This document shows positions 24,610 through 33,202 of a stretch of DNA of 41,672 nt, piece after piece; positions within the stretch are counted from its first letter, which is position 1; the number at the start of each line of letters is the position of its first letter. Origin of the DNA: Candidatus Segetimicrobium genomatis (GTDB lineage Bacteria; Sysuimicrobiota; Sysuimicrobiia; Sysuimicrobiales; Segetimicrobiaceae); contig VBAK01000139.1 in the NCBI GenBank assembly GCA_005882275.1, forward strand, positions 1-41,672. Direction: 5' to 3'. The position numbers and the translations under genes are program-made. Below the pieces are notes generated by a model. The model saw only the letters and a program-made list of their open reading frames with translations, searched no databases and was not told the DNA's origin.

Positions 24610-25500
24610 TCACTCAGACGCCGGGCGCGCGGGATTGAGCCGCGGGTCCCGCTGGAACCGCGCCCAGACGCTGCGCACGTACTGCATCTGCCGTTCGGCG
24701 CTGACGTACGGATCACCCCCGAGGTCGTAGGCCTGGAGCGCGAGGGGACCGCGATAGCCCCGTTCCCACAGCAGCCCCAACCAGCCGGCGATGTCGATCT
24801 GGCCTTCGTCGAGGAGCGCGGTGCGGTACGGCTCGGGCCTGGGGAATCCGCTGTGCAGCGCGACGTAGCCGAGCCGCCCCATCACCGGGGAGGCCAGGAT
24901 CTCGGGCGGGTCGGGCACCTCCGCGTGAAAGTACGCATGGAAGGTCGAGAGGCCGGGGGCGATGTTGCGGGGCTGAACGACACTGAGCAGGCGTTCCTCG
25001 ACGCCGGGGGTATCGATCAGGAATCCCACATGGTTGTAGAGGTACCCCGGCATGCGCGCCTCCGCCAGCCTGCCGTCGAGGGCCCGGAGCACCTGGGACG
25101 CCTGCTGCCAGTGGACGGGCGTGGCGACCGCGGAGCCGCTCTCGTGAAAGGGCGTGGTGGCCGACCATGGGGCGACGGTGATGGTGAGCAGCAGGAACGC
25201 GGAGCCGCCGAGCCCCGACAACCGTTCGATGCAATCGGCGGCCCGGGCGATCTCGGCGTCGAGGTGGACACCCGGCATCGCCCGGACGACGACATACATC
25301 CCGATCTCGCGCATCCCGGTCCGGTCGAACGCCTGTTGGACCTGCGACCACGTGCCGTCGTCCTTGGGATCCGCGTCGGTCAGTTCGTAGCCGTCATACC
25401 CGAGATCGGCCGCAATCGCGAAGCGCGTGGCGATGGGGTAGTGCCGCCGGTGACGAAAGAAATGGTTTTCGGTGAGAATCAGAGGATTGGGTATCGACAT
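24610..25500 (-). CDS. TIM-barrel sugar isomerase/epimerase family protein
   Basis: A 296-residue protein of the AP endonuclease/xylose-isomerase superfamily. Visible: MSIPNPLILTENHF, FAIAADLGYDGYELTDADP (strand 1, helix, glutamate at strand 2), REIGMYVVVRAMPGVHL, GSAFLLLTITVAPW, GYLYNHVGFLIDTPGVEERL in place of the ligand-bearing strand and GYVALHSGFPR with a Ser/His pair. Near the end GYRGPLALQAYDLGG takes the place of the usual ligand glutamate. The classical four metal ligands are not obvious, so function may be non-enzymatic or metal-independent. It lies upstream of the two oxidoreductases on the same strand, and is divergent from the ABC importer (201 nt gap). Start chosen at 25500; an in-frame codon 17 residues earlier is less likely. 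Confidence 0.75.
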   Translation of the reverse strand: MSIPNPLILTENHFFRHRRHYPIATRFAIAADLGYDGYELTDADPKDDGTWSQVQQAFDRTGMREIGMYVVVRAMPGVHLDAEIARAADCIERLSGLGGSAFLLLTITVAPWSATTPFHESGSAVATPVHWQQASQVLRALDGRLAEARMPGYLYNHVGFLIDTPGVEERLLSVVQPRNIAPGLSTFHAYFHAEVPDPPEILASPVMGRLGYVALHSGFPRPEPYRTALLDEGQIDIAGWLGLLWERGYRGPLALQAYDLGGDPYVSAERQMQYVRSVWARFQRDPRLNPARPASE

Positions 25501-25701
25501 CGCTCCACCGCCGCCCGTCTCCGCAGAAGGGAGTAGTAAATTGGAGTTCAACCGCGGCCGGTGGTCCTCCTCGTCATCGAACCCCGGGCCAGGCGCGGCC
25601 AGCCGTCTCGAAGCACGGCGGGGGGGAGGACGGGAGGAACTGTCGGCGGTCTGGGCGAATGGCGGGCCAAAACGGTTTGGCAGGCGTCCTAGGGGGGACC
25701 C

Positions 25702-26985
25702 ATGGGGATCAAGCGCGCGTGGAAGGCGGGGACGGTTGCCCTGGGGTTGGCCGGAGCGTTAACGGTAGGGTACGCAGGGCCTTCATCATTCGCAGCCACC
25801 GAGGTGACGATCAGGTTCGTTAACTGGGAGTCGGGCGACCACACGGAAAAGCCGTGGGTCGATGACATCGAAGCCCGGTTCATGAAGGACAACCCCGGCA
25901 TCAGGATCAAGGATGAACCCGTGGATTTCTCGGGCCACCTTCACCAGCTCGTGACAGAGTGCGCGGCGGGGGACTGCCCCGACGTGGCCGAAGCCCAGGG
26001 GAACGACATCGCGAGCCTGGCGAGCGCGAAGCTGCTCCGTTCCCTGGACGGGTACGACAAGGCCTTCGTCGGCACCCTGTACCCCACGACCGTCGACCGC
26101 GCCACGTTCAACCATATCCTCTATGGGCTGCCGTGGGGCTTCGACCCCATCGGCTTTTTGTACAACAAGGAACTCATGAAGAAGGTCGGCCTGGATCCGA
26201 ACGCCCCTCCCAAGACGATCGCCGAGGCGATGCGCGCCATCGCCACCGCGAAGCAAAACGACCCCGAGAGCATCGGCATCGGCATCGACACGACGCTGCG
26301 GGACTTCGGGGTGGACGCCGAATGGCCGTACATGCACGCGTTCGGCGCGGAGCCGATCAAGAACGGGAAGCCCGACGCCGATACCCCGCAGATGCGCGCC
26401 TACCTGGAATGGGTCCGCGCGCTCATCAAGAACGGCTACACCCTGCCCGGCAAGAAGATGGGGCAGTTCCGGATCTTCGCCGCCCAGGGGCGCCTGCTCT
26501 TCCTGGAGGATGGGCCGTACTTCAAGAGCGTCGTGCAGGGAATGAACGGCGCGCTCACGGACGAGAAACTGTATGCGGCGTGGGGCGTCACGGCCATTCC
26601 CGGCGGGCCCGCCAGCGGCCCATCGGCAGGGTCGTCCGACCACCAGACGGTGACGTTCGCGGGCTCCAAGAACCAGGCGGCCGCGCTGAAATTCATGCGG
26701 TACCTGGTCGCGGATGAGTACGCCATCAGGAATTTCCTGATTCGCAACGGCGACCTCCCGGCCGTCCAAGGCATGGAGCGCAAGATCCCGGAGCTCAACA
26801 ACCCCATTGCGCTGGGGTTCCTCAAGATCGGCGGCCTGGTGGTGGCGCCGCCTTACGGGCCGAAATACGAACAAGCCTATCCTCCCATTATGTCGAACGT
26901 GCAGCGCGCGTACTCCACCAACGATCCTGTGGCGGAGATCGCGCGGGCGATGCAGACGCAGCTGCTGGACGTCTTCAGCAAGTAA
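25702..26985 (+). CDS. Sugar ABC transporter substrate-binding protein
   Basis: A 427-residue periplasmic or surface-associated extracellular solute-binding protein (family 1, maltose/glycerol-3-phosphate type). A Sec signal peptide is visible: KRAWKAG, then VALGLAGALTVGYAGPSSFAA. The mature part starts EVTIRFVNWESGDH and has DVAEAQGNDIASLASAKLL, GFLYNKELMKKVGLDP and a C-terminal YLVADEYA helix. No lipobox cysteine is seen, so it is soluble if the cell is diderm. Two permeases follow directly, so it provides ligand capture for them. Sugar-type ligand inferred from family; identity unknown. The start has GGGGGGACC upstream. Confidence 0.92.
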   Translation: MGIKRAWKAGTVALGLAGALTVGYAGPSSFAATEVTIRFVNWESGDHTEKPWVDDIEARFMKDNPGIRIKDEPVDFSGHLHQLVTECAAGDCPDVAEAQGNDIASLASAKLLRSLDGYDKAFVGTLYPTTVDRATFNHILYGLPWGFDPIGFLYNKELMKKVGLDPNAPPKTIAEAMRAIATAKQNDPESIGIGIDTTLRDFGVDAEWPYMHAFGAEPIKNGKPDADTPQMRAYLEWVRALIKNGYTLPGKKMGQFRIFAAQGRLLFLEDGPYFKSVVQGMNGALTDEKLYAAWGVTAIPGGPASGPSAGSSDHQTVTFAGSKNQAAALKFMRYLVADEYAIRNFLIRNGDLPAVQGMERKIPELNNPIALGFLKIGGLVVAPPYGPKYEQAYPPIMSNVQRAYSTNDPVAEIARAMQTQLLDVFSK

Positions 26986-27018
26986 GCGCCGTCATCCCGG
27001 ACGCGCCCGGCGGGTAGG

Positions 27019-27939
27019 GTGGTGGTCCTGCCGCCGGTCCAGACGCGCCGGGGCCCGGCAGCGCGGCGCAGGGCGCGCACCCTTGCGGCGCTGTTCCTGG
27101 CCCCGGCGTTCGTCATCATGGGGTACGTGGTGGCGTACCCGCTGCTGCGGACATTCTGGCTGTCGCTGTTCCACATGGAACTTACCGATCCCGATCATCA
27201 GGCGTTCGTCGGCCTCGGCAACTTCCTGACGCTCGGGCGCGACGCGGCGTTCTGGCAGTCCCTGACCAAGACGGTGCTCTTCACGTCGATCTCGGTCGCG
27301 GCGAGTTTCGCGTTCGGCCTGGGCTTTGCGCTGCTGGCCGGCGGTCTGCCGGAACGCTTCGCCGCCGTCCGCGGCCTGATGCTGGTCCCGTGGGTCACGC
27401 CTGCCGTCGTGGTCGGCTTCCTGTTCCTGTACATGTTCGACCAGGAGACCGGCGTGGCGAACCTGCTACTCCTGCACCTGCACGTGATCCCGCACCGGCT
27501 GGCCTGGCTGTCCGACGCGACCCTCGCGCCGGCCGCGGTGATCGTCGCCAATGTCTGGTCGCAAACGCCCTTCTTCGTCTTGATGTTCACCGCCGGACTG
27601 ACGGCCATCCCGGCCGCGCAGCGCGAAGCGATCCGGATCGACGGCGCCCGGGGCTGGGCGGAGTTCCGCCATTTGACCCTGCCGTACCTCCGCCACATCA
27701 TGGTCATCGCCTCGCTGATCGCGATCATCAACAACTTCAGCAGTTTCACGGTGATCTGGACGATGACCCAGGGCGGCCCGATCTACGCCACCACGACGCT
27801 GGCGGTGCACATCTACCGGGTGGCGTTCCAGCAATTCAAGTTCGGGTACGGCGCGGCGATGGGCGTCGTGTGGATGCTGGTCCTGCTGGTGCTCTCGGTG
27901 ATCTACATCCGCACGCTGCAGCGCGAGGCGCTCACGTAG
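27019..27939 (+). CDS. Sugar ABC transporter permease, MalF/UgpA type
   Basis: A 306-residue integral membrane permease with six predicted helices, starting from a GTG. Visible: LFLAPAFVIMGYVVAYPLL (helix 1), WQSLTKTVLFTSISVAASFAFG, MLVPWVTPAVVVGFLFLYM and the cytoplasmic EAA loop EAIRIDGARGWAEFRHLTLPYL, which docks on the ATPase. A FGYGAAMGVVWMLVLLVLSV helix is near the C-terminus. It is 33 nt after the substrate-binding protein and 26 nt before the second permease. Together they build the transmembrane pore for a sugar or polyol taken up by this importer. Confidence 0.93.
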   Translation: MVVLPPVQTRRGPAARRRARTLAALFLAPAFVIMGYVVAYPLLRTFWLSLFHMELTDPDHQAFVGLGNFLTLGRDAAFWQSLTKTVLFTSISVAASFAFGLGFALLAGGLPERFAAVRGLMLVPWVTPAVVVGFLFLYMFDQETGVANLLLLHLHVIPHRLAWLSDATLAPAAVIVANVWSQTPFFVLMFTAGLTAIPAAQREAIRIDGARGWAEFRHLTLPYLRHIMVIASLIAIINNFSSFTVIWTMTQGGPIYATTTLAVHIYRVAFQQFKFGYGAAMGVVWMLVLLVLSVIYIRTLQREALT

Positions 27940-27965
27940 AGCCGGTGGGGGCGGGGAGCGCAGCG

Positions 27966-28811
27966 ATGACCGGACGCAGAGGATGGTCGGTGGGCGCCGC
28001 GCTGCGCATGGTCCTCCTTGCGGTCGCGCTCATCTGGACGCTCTTCCCCGTGTACTGGATGCTGGTGACCGCGTTCAAGACGACCCTCGAGATCTTCAGC
28101 CTGCGCCTGCAGTTGGTGCCGGCGCATCCCACGCTGGAGAACTTCGTCGAGATGTGGACGGGGGTCGTGCCCGTCCGCACCTTCTTCGCCAACTCGGTCG
28201 TAACGTCCGGCCTGACCTGCGCGCTCACCATCGCGGTCTCCGTCCTCGCCGGCTTCGCCTTTTCCAGAATGCAGTTCCGGTACAAGCAGCCGCTCCAGCT
28301 CGGTTTGCTCCTGGCGCAGATGTTCCCGTTCATCGTCCTGTTGATCCCGCTGTATCTCATCTTCCTCCGGTCCCATCTCCTGAACACGAATCAGGGACTC
28401 GTCCTGGCGTTCGCCTCCACGGCGATCCCGGTGGGAGTGTGGTTCATGAAAGGCTTCATGGACTCGGTGCCGCTGGAGCTCGATGAGGCGGCCCGCATCG
28501 ACGGGTGCACCGAGATCCGGCTGCTGCGGGACGTCCTGCTTCCGCTGATGCTCCCAGGCATCGTGGCCGTCGGCGTCTTCGCGTTCCTGGACGCCTGGAA
28601 CAACCTGTTCTTTCCACTGGTCCTGGTGACGCGCCCCGAAGGCCGAACGCTCCCGGTGGGGCTGCTCTACGCCGTCGACAGCCGGTATCGCGAAGACTGG
28701 GGCGGCCTCATGGCCGCGTCGATTCTCGCGTCGCTTCCGCCGATCCTCGGGTTTGTCGCCGTCCAGCGGTGGCTGATCAGCGGCCTGCTCGCCGGGGCGA
28801 TGAAGGGCTGA
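27966..28811 (+). CDS. Sugar ABC transporter permease, MalG/UgpE type
   Basis: A 281-residue permease with six predicted helices. LRMVLLAVALIWTLFPVYWM is helix 1, TFFANSVVTSGLTCALTIAVSV helix 2, QLGLLLAQMFPFIVLLIPLYL helix 3, and the EAA loop is ELDEAARIDGCTEIRLLRDVLLP. The last helix is near VQRWLISGLLAGAMKG. It partners with the MalF-like subunit upstream. No ATP-binding subunit follows; the next gene is an SDR on the opposite strand, so the ATPase must be encoded elsewhere, as is usual for shared MsmK/UgpC-type ATPases. The ATG follows GGGGAGC. Confidence 0.93.
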   Translation: MTGRRGWSVGAALRMVLLAVALIWTLFPVYWMLVTAFKTTLEIFSLRLQLVPAHPTLENFVEMWTGVVPVRTFFANSVVTSGLTCALTIAVSVLAGFAFSRMQFRYKQPLQLGLLLAQMFPFIVLLIPLYLIFLRSHLLNTNQGLVLAFASTAIPVGVWFMKGFMDSVPLELDEAARIDGCTEIRLLRDVLLPLMLPGIVAVGVFAFLDAWNNLFFPLVLVTRPEGRTLPVGLLYAVDSRYREDWGGLMAASILASLPPILGFVAVQRWLISGLLAGAMKG

Positions 28812-28838
28812 CGCCCGAGGCGGGCCCCCGGGGGGCGG

Positions 28839-29585
28839 TCACATGTGCCGCCCGCCCGTCACCTCGATGACGGCGCCCGTCACGAAGCTCGCCATGTCGC
28901 TCGCCAGGAACAGGGCGACGGAGGCGACTTCGTCCGGCGTGCCGATGCGTCCCAGCGGCGTCCCCGCGGCGCCTTCGCGGAGCTTCGCCTCGCCCCGCTC
29001 CAGGGTCGGCGGCGTGCCGATCAACCCGGGCTGGATGACGTTCGCGCGGATGCCGTGGGCCGCGAACTCGCGCGCCGTGACCTTGGTGAGCGCCACCAGC
29101 CCGGCCTTGGCCGAGGAGTAGTTGGCCTGTCCGATGTTGCCGATCTTACCCGAAATGGACGACATATTGACGATCGCGCCGCGGCCGGCCTCCCGCATGC
29201 GCGGGGCGATCGCGCGCGTGCACAGGAACGTGCCTTTCAGATGGACGTCGAGCACGGCATCCCAGTCGGCCTCGGACATCTCAGGGATGGTCGCGTCGAG
29301 GGTGATCCCGGCGTTGTTCACGAGCACGTCGATCCGGCCGAACGCCTCCAAGGCCCGGCCCGCGGCCGCCTGCACGTCGTGCGCGTTCGCCACGTCGGCC
29401 CGGATCGCCTCGGCCCGGCGGCCCAATGCCCGGACGAACGCCGCAGTCTCCTCCGCCGCGGGGCCGTTGAGATCGACGGCGGCGATGTCGGCACCTTCCT
29501 CGGCGAACCGGCGGGCGATCGTCCGGCCGATCCCGGCCCCGGCGCCCGTGACAAAGGCGACGCGATCACGCAGCAGCGGTCCCAT
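28839..29585 (-). CDS. SDR family oxidoreductase, FabG-like
   Basis: A 248-residue classical short-chain dehydrogenase. TGAGAGIG is the NAD(P) motif, LVNNAG the structural motif, NMSSISG carries the catalytic Ser, and YSSAKAG the Tyr-x-x-x-Lys pair. IQPGLIGTP follows the active site and the C-terminus ends VTGAVIEVTGGRHM. Aspartate at the end of the second strand (AAVDLNG) suggests NAD+ preference. Start chosen at 29585 because GGGGGGCTCAA precedes it. It is convergent with the ABC permease and, in context, would oxidise an alcohol derived from the imported sugar; fatty-acid synthesis is less likely because no fab gene is near. Confidence 0.9.
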   Translation of the reverse strand: MGPLLRDRVAFVTGAGAGIGRTIARRFAEEGADIAAVDLNGPAAEETAAFVRALGRRAEAIRADVANAHDVQAAAGRALEAFGRIDVLVNNAGITLDATIPEMSEADWDAVLDVHLKGTFLCTRAIAPRMREAGRGAIVNMSSISGKIGNIGQANYSSAKAGLVALTKVTAREFAAHGIRANVIQPGLIGTPPTLERGEAKLREGAAGTPLGRIGTPDEVASVALFLASDMASFVTGAVIEVTGGRHM

Positions 29586-29687
29586 TTGAGCCCCCCATCG
29601 CTTCGGCGTCTGCCGCAACCTCTTCAGGCCGCGGCGCGCACAAACCTCTCCTCACACGCGACCACTTTAAGTTTGATGGAGGTCTAT

Positions 29688-29744
29688 ATGGTTTCACGTA
29701 ACGTTATCCATAACTCGTGCGAAGGTCTCGCCCGTGAATCCTGA
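29688..29744 (+). other. Possible 18-residue small ORF with strong Shine-Dalgarno
   Basis: In the 237-nt divergent region between the SDR and the protease, GGAGG stands 6 nt before an ATG that opens an 18-codon frame ending at TGA 29742-29744. The product would be MVSRNVIHNSCEGLARES. The region is unusually A+T-rich for this window and includes the 8-nt palindrome TAACGTTA. This could be a leader peptide for the protease gene, or chance. No independent evidence for expression. Confidence 0.25.
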
Positions 29745-29822
29745 CTTCCGGCGGTGTCTGAAAGACGACGAAGCCGGGAAGAATGGAAGGTGATTGCGAG
29801 CCCAACATGGAGGTCAGGTCAG

Positions 29823-31238
29823 ATGATTGAGCGAACGCTTCAGCGGCGTTCACGCCCGATTCCTGTCTCGGCGTCCCTCGTCCTGGCGCTGCTCACCACC
29901 GCCCTGGGGGTGTCGGCCGCGCCGGCCCAGCAGCCGCCGCCAACCCCATCCTTCCAGCAGCTGTTCAGGCAGAGCGCCCCCGCCGTCGTGCTCATCACGC
30001 AGTACGGCGCCGATGATCACTGGACGTCTCTCGGGAGCGGATTTGTCGTCTCCTCGTCCGGCGTCATCGTGACGAATAACCACGTGATTGCGCCGGATCA
30101 GGGGGCCACCCGGATTGCGGTCAAGCTGCCGAGGGGAGACGTGTACACGGATGTTCGGATCATCTATACGGAAGCCCGGCGCGACTTCGCCGTGCTGTCC
30201 GTCAAAGCCACGGGGCTCCGGGCGCTCAAAGTGGGCGATTCGGACACGGTCGAGGTCGGCGACCAGGTCCTGGCCATCGGAAACCCGCAGGGTCTGGATT
30301 TGACCTTTACATCAGGCATCGTGGAGAGCGTGCGGCTCGATCCCGATAAAGGCTACCGTTTCATCCAACATCAGGCTCCCATTTCTCACGGCTCGAGCGG
30401 GGGACCGCTTCTCAATATTCACGGCGAGGTCATCGGGATCAATACATTCTCGGTCACGGATGCGCAGAATTTGAATGGGGCCATCCCGATCAATTACGTG
30501 AAGCCGTATTTTGGAGATACGGCGAGAATGACGTGGGAAGAGTATGCGCACGTCTCCGCCACGGCCCCTCCGCGCCCGCCTGCTCCGGCGGCCGTGGTGC
30601 CTCCCGCCCCGGCTCCTTCGCCCAGTCGCCCTCCCTCGTCCACCGGTGCCGGGACCTCACCGGGCACGGTCTTCGAGCGCATTTCCAGCTATCGGCCTCA
30701 GGATGAGGGCTTCCGGCGCGGCTTCGCCGCAGGGATCTACGACGTGGTCTCGCTGTTCGCGGCGACAGCCGAGAGCTCCGGCAGGAACGAACAGGAAATA
30801 CTCGGGCTATTCCGGTGCCTCGACGGCAAAGGTGACCGGATAGCGCAGCTCAGGAGCTGGGTGGACTCCACCGTGACCCAGGCGTCTGACGACGGCACCA
30901 GCATCATCGTCGCGATCCTCGCAAGGGCATGCCAAACTTCGTTTTCGCCGGGCAAGTTCGTGTTCTTCGAGCACACCATCCCTGACTACCAAAGCTCGTC
31001 CGACATCTACAAGAACGGCTTCGCCGCCGGCGTCTACGACATGGTCTCGCTGTTCGCGGCCGCAGCCCAAGGCTCTGGCGGAATCGACAACCAAAAGGCG
31101 CTCGCCCTGTTCCGCTGTCTCGACGGCAAGGGCGACCGGGTCGGGCAGTTCAGTAGCTGGGTGGATTCGGCCGCGACCCAGGCCGCATCCGACAGCACCG
31201 CGGTCGTGTCTGCTGTTGTGAACATGTGCCTGCCCTGA
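29823..31238 (+). CDS. Secreted trypsin-like (S1C) serine protease with two C-terminal repeat domains
   Basis: A 471-residue protein. A signal peptide covers about residues 1-36 (RPIPVSASLVLALLTTALGV, APAQQ). The HtrA-like protease domain has H87 (VTNNHVI), D121 (ARRDFAV) and S192 (HGSSGGPLL), the complete triad. A Pro-rich linker occupies about 248-280, and no PDZ domain is seen. Instead there are two repeats, 296-370 and 396-469. Both contain GFAAG(I/V)YD(M/V)VSLFAA, LFRCLDGKGDR and WVDS, with two cysteines each (C332/C370 and C432/C469). The repeats recall the Rap1a/Tai-type fold. The ATG follows GGAGGTCAGGTCAG. Probable role: quality-control or housekeeping protease outside the cytoplasm. 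Confidence 0.87.
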   Translation: MIERTLQRRSRPIPVSASLVLALLTTALGVSAAPAQQPPPTPSFQQLFRQSAPAVVLITQYGADDHWTSLGSGFVVSSSGVIVTNNHVIAPDQGATRIAVKLPRGDVYTDVRIIYTEARRDFAVLSVKATGLRALKVGDSDTVEVGDQVLAIGNPQGLDLTFTSGIVESVRLDPDKGYRFIQHQAPISHGSSGGPLLNIHGEVIGINTFSVTDAQNLNGAIPINYVKPYFGDTARMTWEEYAHVSATAPPRPPAPAAVVPPAPAPSPSRPPSSTGAGTSPGTVFERISSYRPQDEGFRRGFAAGIYDVVSLFAATAESSGRNEQEILGLFRCLDGKGDRIAQLRSWVDSTVTQASDDGTSIIVAILARACQTSFSPGKFVFFEHTIPDYQSSSDIYKNGFAAGVYDMVSLFAAAAQGSGGIDNQKALALFRCLDGKGDRVGQFSSWVDSAATQAASDSTAVVSAVVNMCLP

Positions 31239-31241
31239 CGG

Positions 31242-32522
31242 CTAGAGACCTCGCGCCGTAGGCGTCTCGCGCAGTCCCTCCACGTACCGGCGCGCCTCCG
31301 CCGTGTCTCCATCTTCAAGGGCGAGGAGCGCCAGCGTCTGACGAGCCCGGCGGGCGTCCCCTTCCCGATTGAGGGCGACAAAGAGGGCCAGCCCTTCCTG
31401 AAAGGCTGCCTTGGCCTGCCTTCCTCGTCCTTGGCGATGATTGATCGTCCCAAGAACCATGAAGGCGTGCGCCCGTGCGCCCCGATCGGCCTCCCCGGCA
31501 AGCAGAGCCAAGGCAGCCTCGCACATCATCTGGGCCGCGTCCGGAGACGCACGCTCTAGAAGGATCAGGGCGAGCCCGCTCAGCGCGTGCGCCGGGCCGG
31601 AGAGACCGGCCGACGCCCCGTGCAAGTCCAGACTGCACCAGTAGTGGCGCTCCGCCTGCGCATGAGCCCCTTCCTCGGCCGCCAGCTCACCAAGATATTC
31701 GTGCATCTTCGCCAGACGCCGCTGATGCGCCAGGGTCTCGTAGATCCCCTGCGCGCGCCCGGCGTGTTCGAGCGCCTGTCCGAACCGCCCCTCGCCCGCC
31801 GCGGCGTCGGCCAGCTCCAGGTGCCGCGCCGCGACCCGGTCTCGATCCCGCACTGAACGCGCAACCTCGAGCCCCTGCAGGAACGCGTCACGCGCGGCGG
31901 CGCCATGGCCCAGCGTCCGTTGGGTAATCCCGAGATCCAAATACAGACTGGAGAGCAGGATTGGATCGTCGGCCTGCTGCCCGGCGAGTTGAATCGCCGC
32001 CTGAAATGCCCACAGGGCCGAGTCCGGGTCTCCGGACGCGAGCCTGATCCGCCCGAGACAGCTGTGCGCGGCGACCAGTGATGCGGTCTCCCCCGCCCGC
32101 GCCAGCACACGAAGGCATCGGTCCAGGCGCCGCTGCGCCCGCTGAACGTGACCCAACTCCTGATCCACCGCGGCGAGCGCCAGTTCGACCCGGGCCTGGA
32201 GGACCTCGTCCCCCTGCTGCACCGCCAGCTCGAGAGCCTTCTCCAGAGGCGCGCCGGCGCTCCCGGCCATCTCGGCCTGCAGGCGGACCAGGCCGAGACG
32301 CAGGAACGCTTCGACCTCGCGGTCCTCGGGGACGCCATCGAGAAAATGGGACAGCGGTCTGTTGAGGCGGCGGGCCAGCGCCTTCAACGTGATCAGGCGC
32401 GGGGTGCGGTGGCCCCGTTCGATCTCACTGATGTAGGACTTCGTCAGGTCGGTTCCGGCGAGTTGCTCCTGGGTGAGCTTCTGCTCGAGGCGCGCCACGC
32501 GGATCTTTTCCCCGAGCGTCAC
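31242..32522 (-). CDS. XRE-family regulator with TPR-like sensor domain
   Basis: A 426-residue protein. Residues 4-60 form an XRE helix-turn-helix: GEKIRVARLEQKLTQEQLAG, KSYISEIERGHRTPRLITLK and LARRLNRPLSHFLDG. The rest (about 75-415) is a row of TPR-like helix pairs. The start at GTG 32520-32522 has GGGAGG 6 nt upstream, and a good sigma-70 promoter lies 55 nt further. The layout matches Rgg/PlcR/NprR-type regulators, where TPRs bind a signalling peptide, but no candidate peptide gene adjoins it. It is convergent with the protease with only 3 nt between the stop codons. Confidence 0.88.
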   Translation of the reverse strand: MTLGEKIRVARLEQKLTQEQLAGTDLTKSYISEIERGHRTPRLITLKALARRLNRPLSHFLDGVPEDREVEAFLRLGLVRLQAEMAGSAGAPLEKALELAVQQGDEVLQARVELALAAVDQELGHVQRAQRRLDRCLRVLARAGETASLVAAHSCLGRIRLASGDPDSALWAFQAAIQLAGQQADDPILLSSLYLDLGITQRTLGHGAAARDAFLQGLEVARSVRDRDRVAARHLELADAAAGEGRFGQALEHAGRAQGIYETLAHQRRLAKMHEYLGELAAEEGAHAQAERHYWCSLDLHGASAGLSGPAHALSGLALILLERASPDAAQMMCEAALALLAGEADRGARAHAFMVLGTINHRQGRGRQAKAAFQEGLALFVALNREGDARRARQTLALLALEDGDTAEARRYVEGLRETPTARGL

Positions 32523-32890
32523 AGCGTCCTCCCGAGGAGCAGGGTCACGCAAGAAGGGCCGGCGGGATCACGGAGTAGTTTACAGACCATGGCGCCTAAC
32601 GTCAACCGTCACTATATGCTGTGCCGGTCCGCTTTACTCAATGGCGCGTCAGATCCTTGCCGGCAAGGGCCCAATCGCATCGTCTTACACTGCGGAGGCT
32701 TCACGCTCCGCGCACGAACGGGCGCAGGAACATCCGTTTGATGATTCGCGCAGTGAATCGTTCCGGTCCGCTCCGCCGGTCGCCCGACCACCGAGCGCTC
32801 CGTACAATCTGACCAAGATAGGGGGGCCTCTCTCCCGGACGCCGAGGAGCGCCCGGAACGCGGGCCCCCGGGGCCGAGGGACGCCGGGGG
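32523..32890. other. Gene-free stretch between divergent genes
   Basis: These 368 nt hold the promoter of the XRE-TPR gene (32577-32605). Downstream of it on the plus strand I see no convincing promoter for the small gene at 32891, apart from an isolated TACAAT near 32802 with no -35. No ORF of coding character, RNA gene or hairpin is evident. Confidence 0.6.
32577..32605 (-). promoter_or_regulatory. Sigma-70-type promoter of the XRE-TPR gene
   Basis: On the minus strand TTGACG (32605-32600) and TAAACT (32582-32577) are separated by exactly 17 nt. Transcription would start near 32570, about 48 nt before the GTG codon. It is one of the best consensus promoters in the window. Confidence 0.7.
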
Positions 32891-33154
32891 GTGACGAGGG
32901 TGCTGTTCGACAAGATCTGGGCTCAGATCAAAGGTGCGGAGCGCACGGGAACCCTCACGGTGGAAGAGGCCCTGGACTGCGCGACACGGCTTCCTCAGGC
33001 GCTGTTCTGTTCGATGATGGAGTGTCTGGCCGAGAACGGCGAGGACCCGGACGTGATCATCGCGCAGGTCATCCGGCTCCACCATCATATGCTCCGCCGG
33101 CTGGCCGAGGTCGCGGCGACGCTTCGCCATCGGCCGCTTCAAGGCCCGCACTGA
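32891..33154 (+). CDS. Small alpha-helical protein, unknown
   Basis: An 87-residue protein starting at GTG 32891 (a second GTG 9 nt later is possible). Sequence features: helical throughout, LTVEEALDCATRLPQALF, two Cys residues (C30, C40), MMECLAENGEDPDVIIAQVI and a basic, His-rich end LHHHMLRRLAEVAATLRHRP. I do not recognise a family. It lies between the XRE-TPR promoter and the RHH cassette, 123 nt before the latter's start codon, but the cassette has its own promoter. Confidence 0.55.
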   Translation: MTRVLFDKIWAQIKGAERTGTLTVEEALDCATRLPQALFCSMMECLAENGEDPDVIIAQVIRLHHHMLRRLAEVAATLRHRPLQGPH

Positions 33155-33173
33155 TGCTCCCCGGAACACCACC

Positions 33174-33202
33174 TTGTCCCCGGATAGCCATACGTGTATG
33201 AT
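33174..33202 (+). promoter_or_regulatory. Promoter of the RHH/secretin-N/ATPase cassette
   Basis: TTGTCC (33174-33179) and TATGAT (33197-33202) are separated by 17 nt, a good sigma-70-type arrangement. Transcription would start around 33209, leaving a leader of about 70 nt before the RHH gene at 33278. The -10 lies inside the operator-like repeat at 33186-33213. Confidence 0.65.

Noticed and set aside
28812-28838. GC-rich palindromic runs between the ABC permease and SDR stops as terminator
   Set aside because: The runs of C and G pair in several ways, with no stable single hairpin and no T tract.
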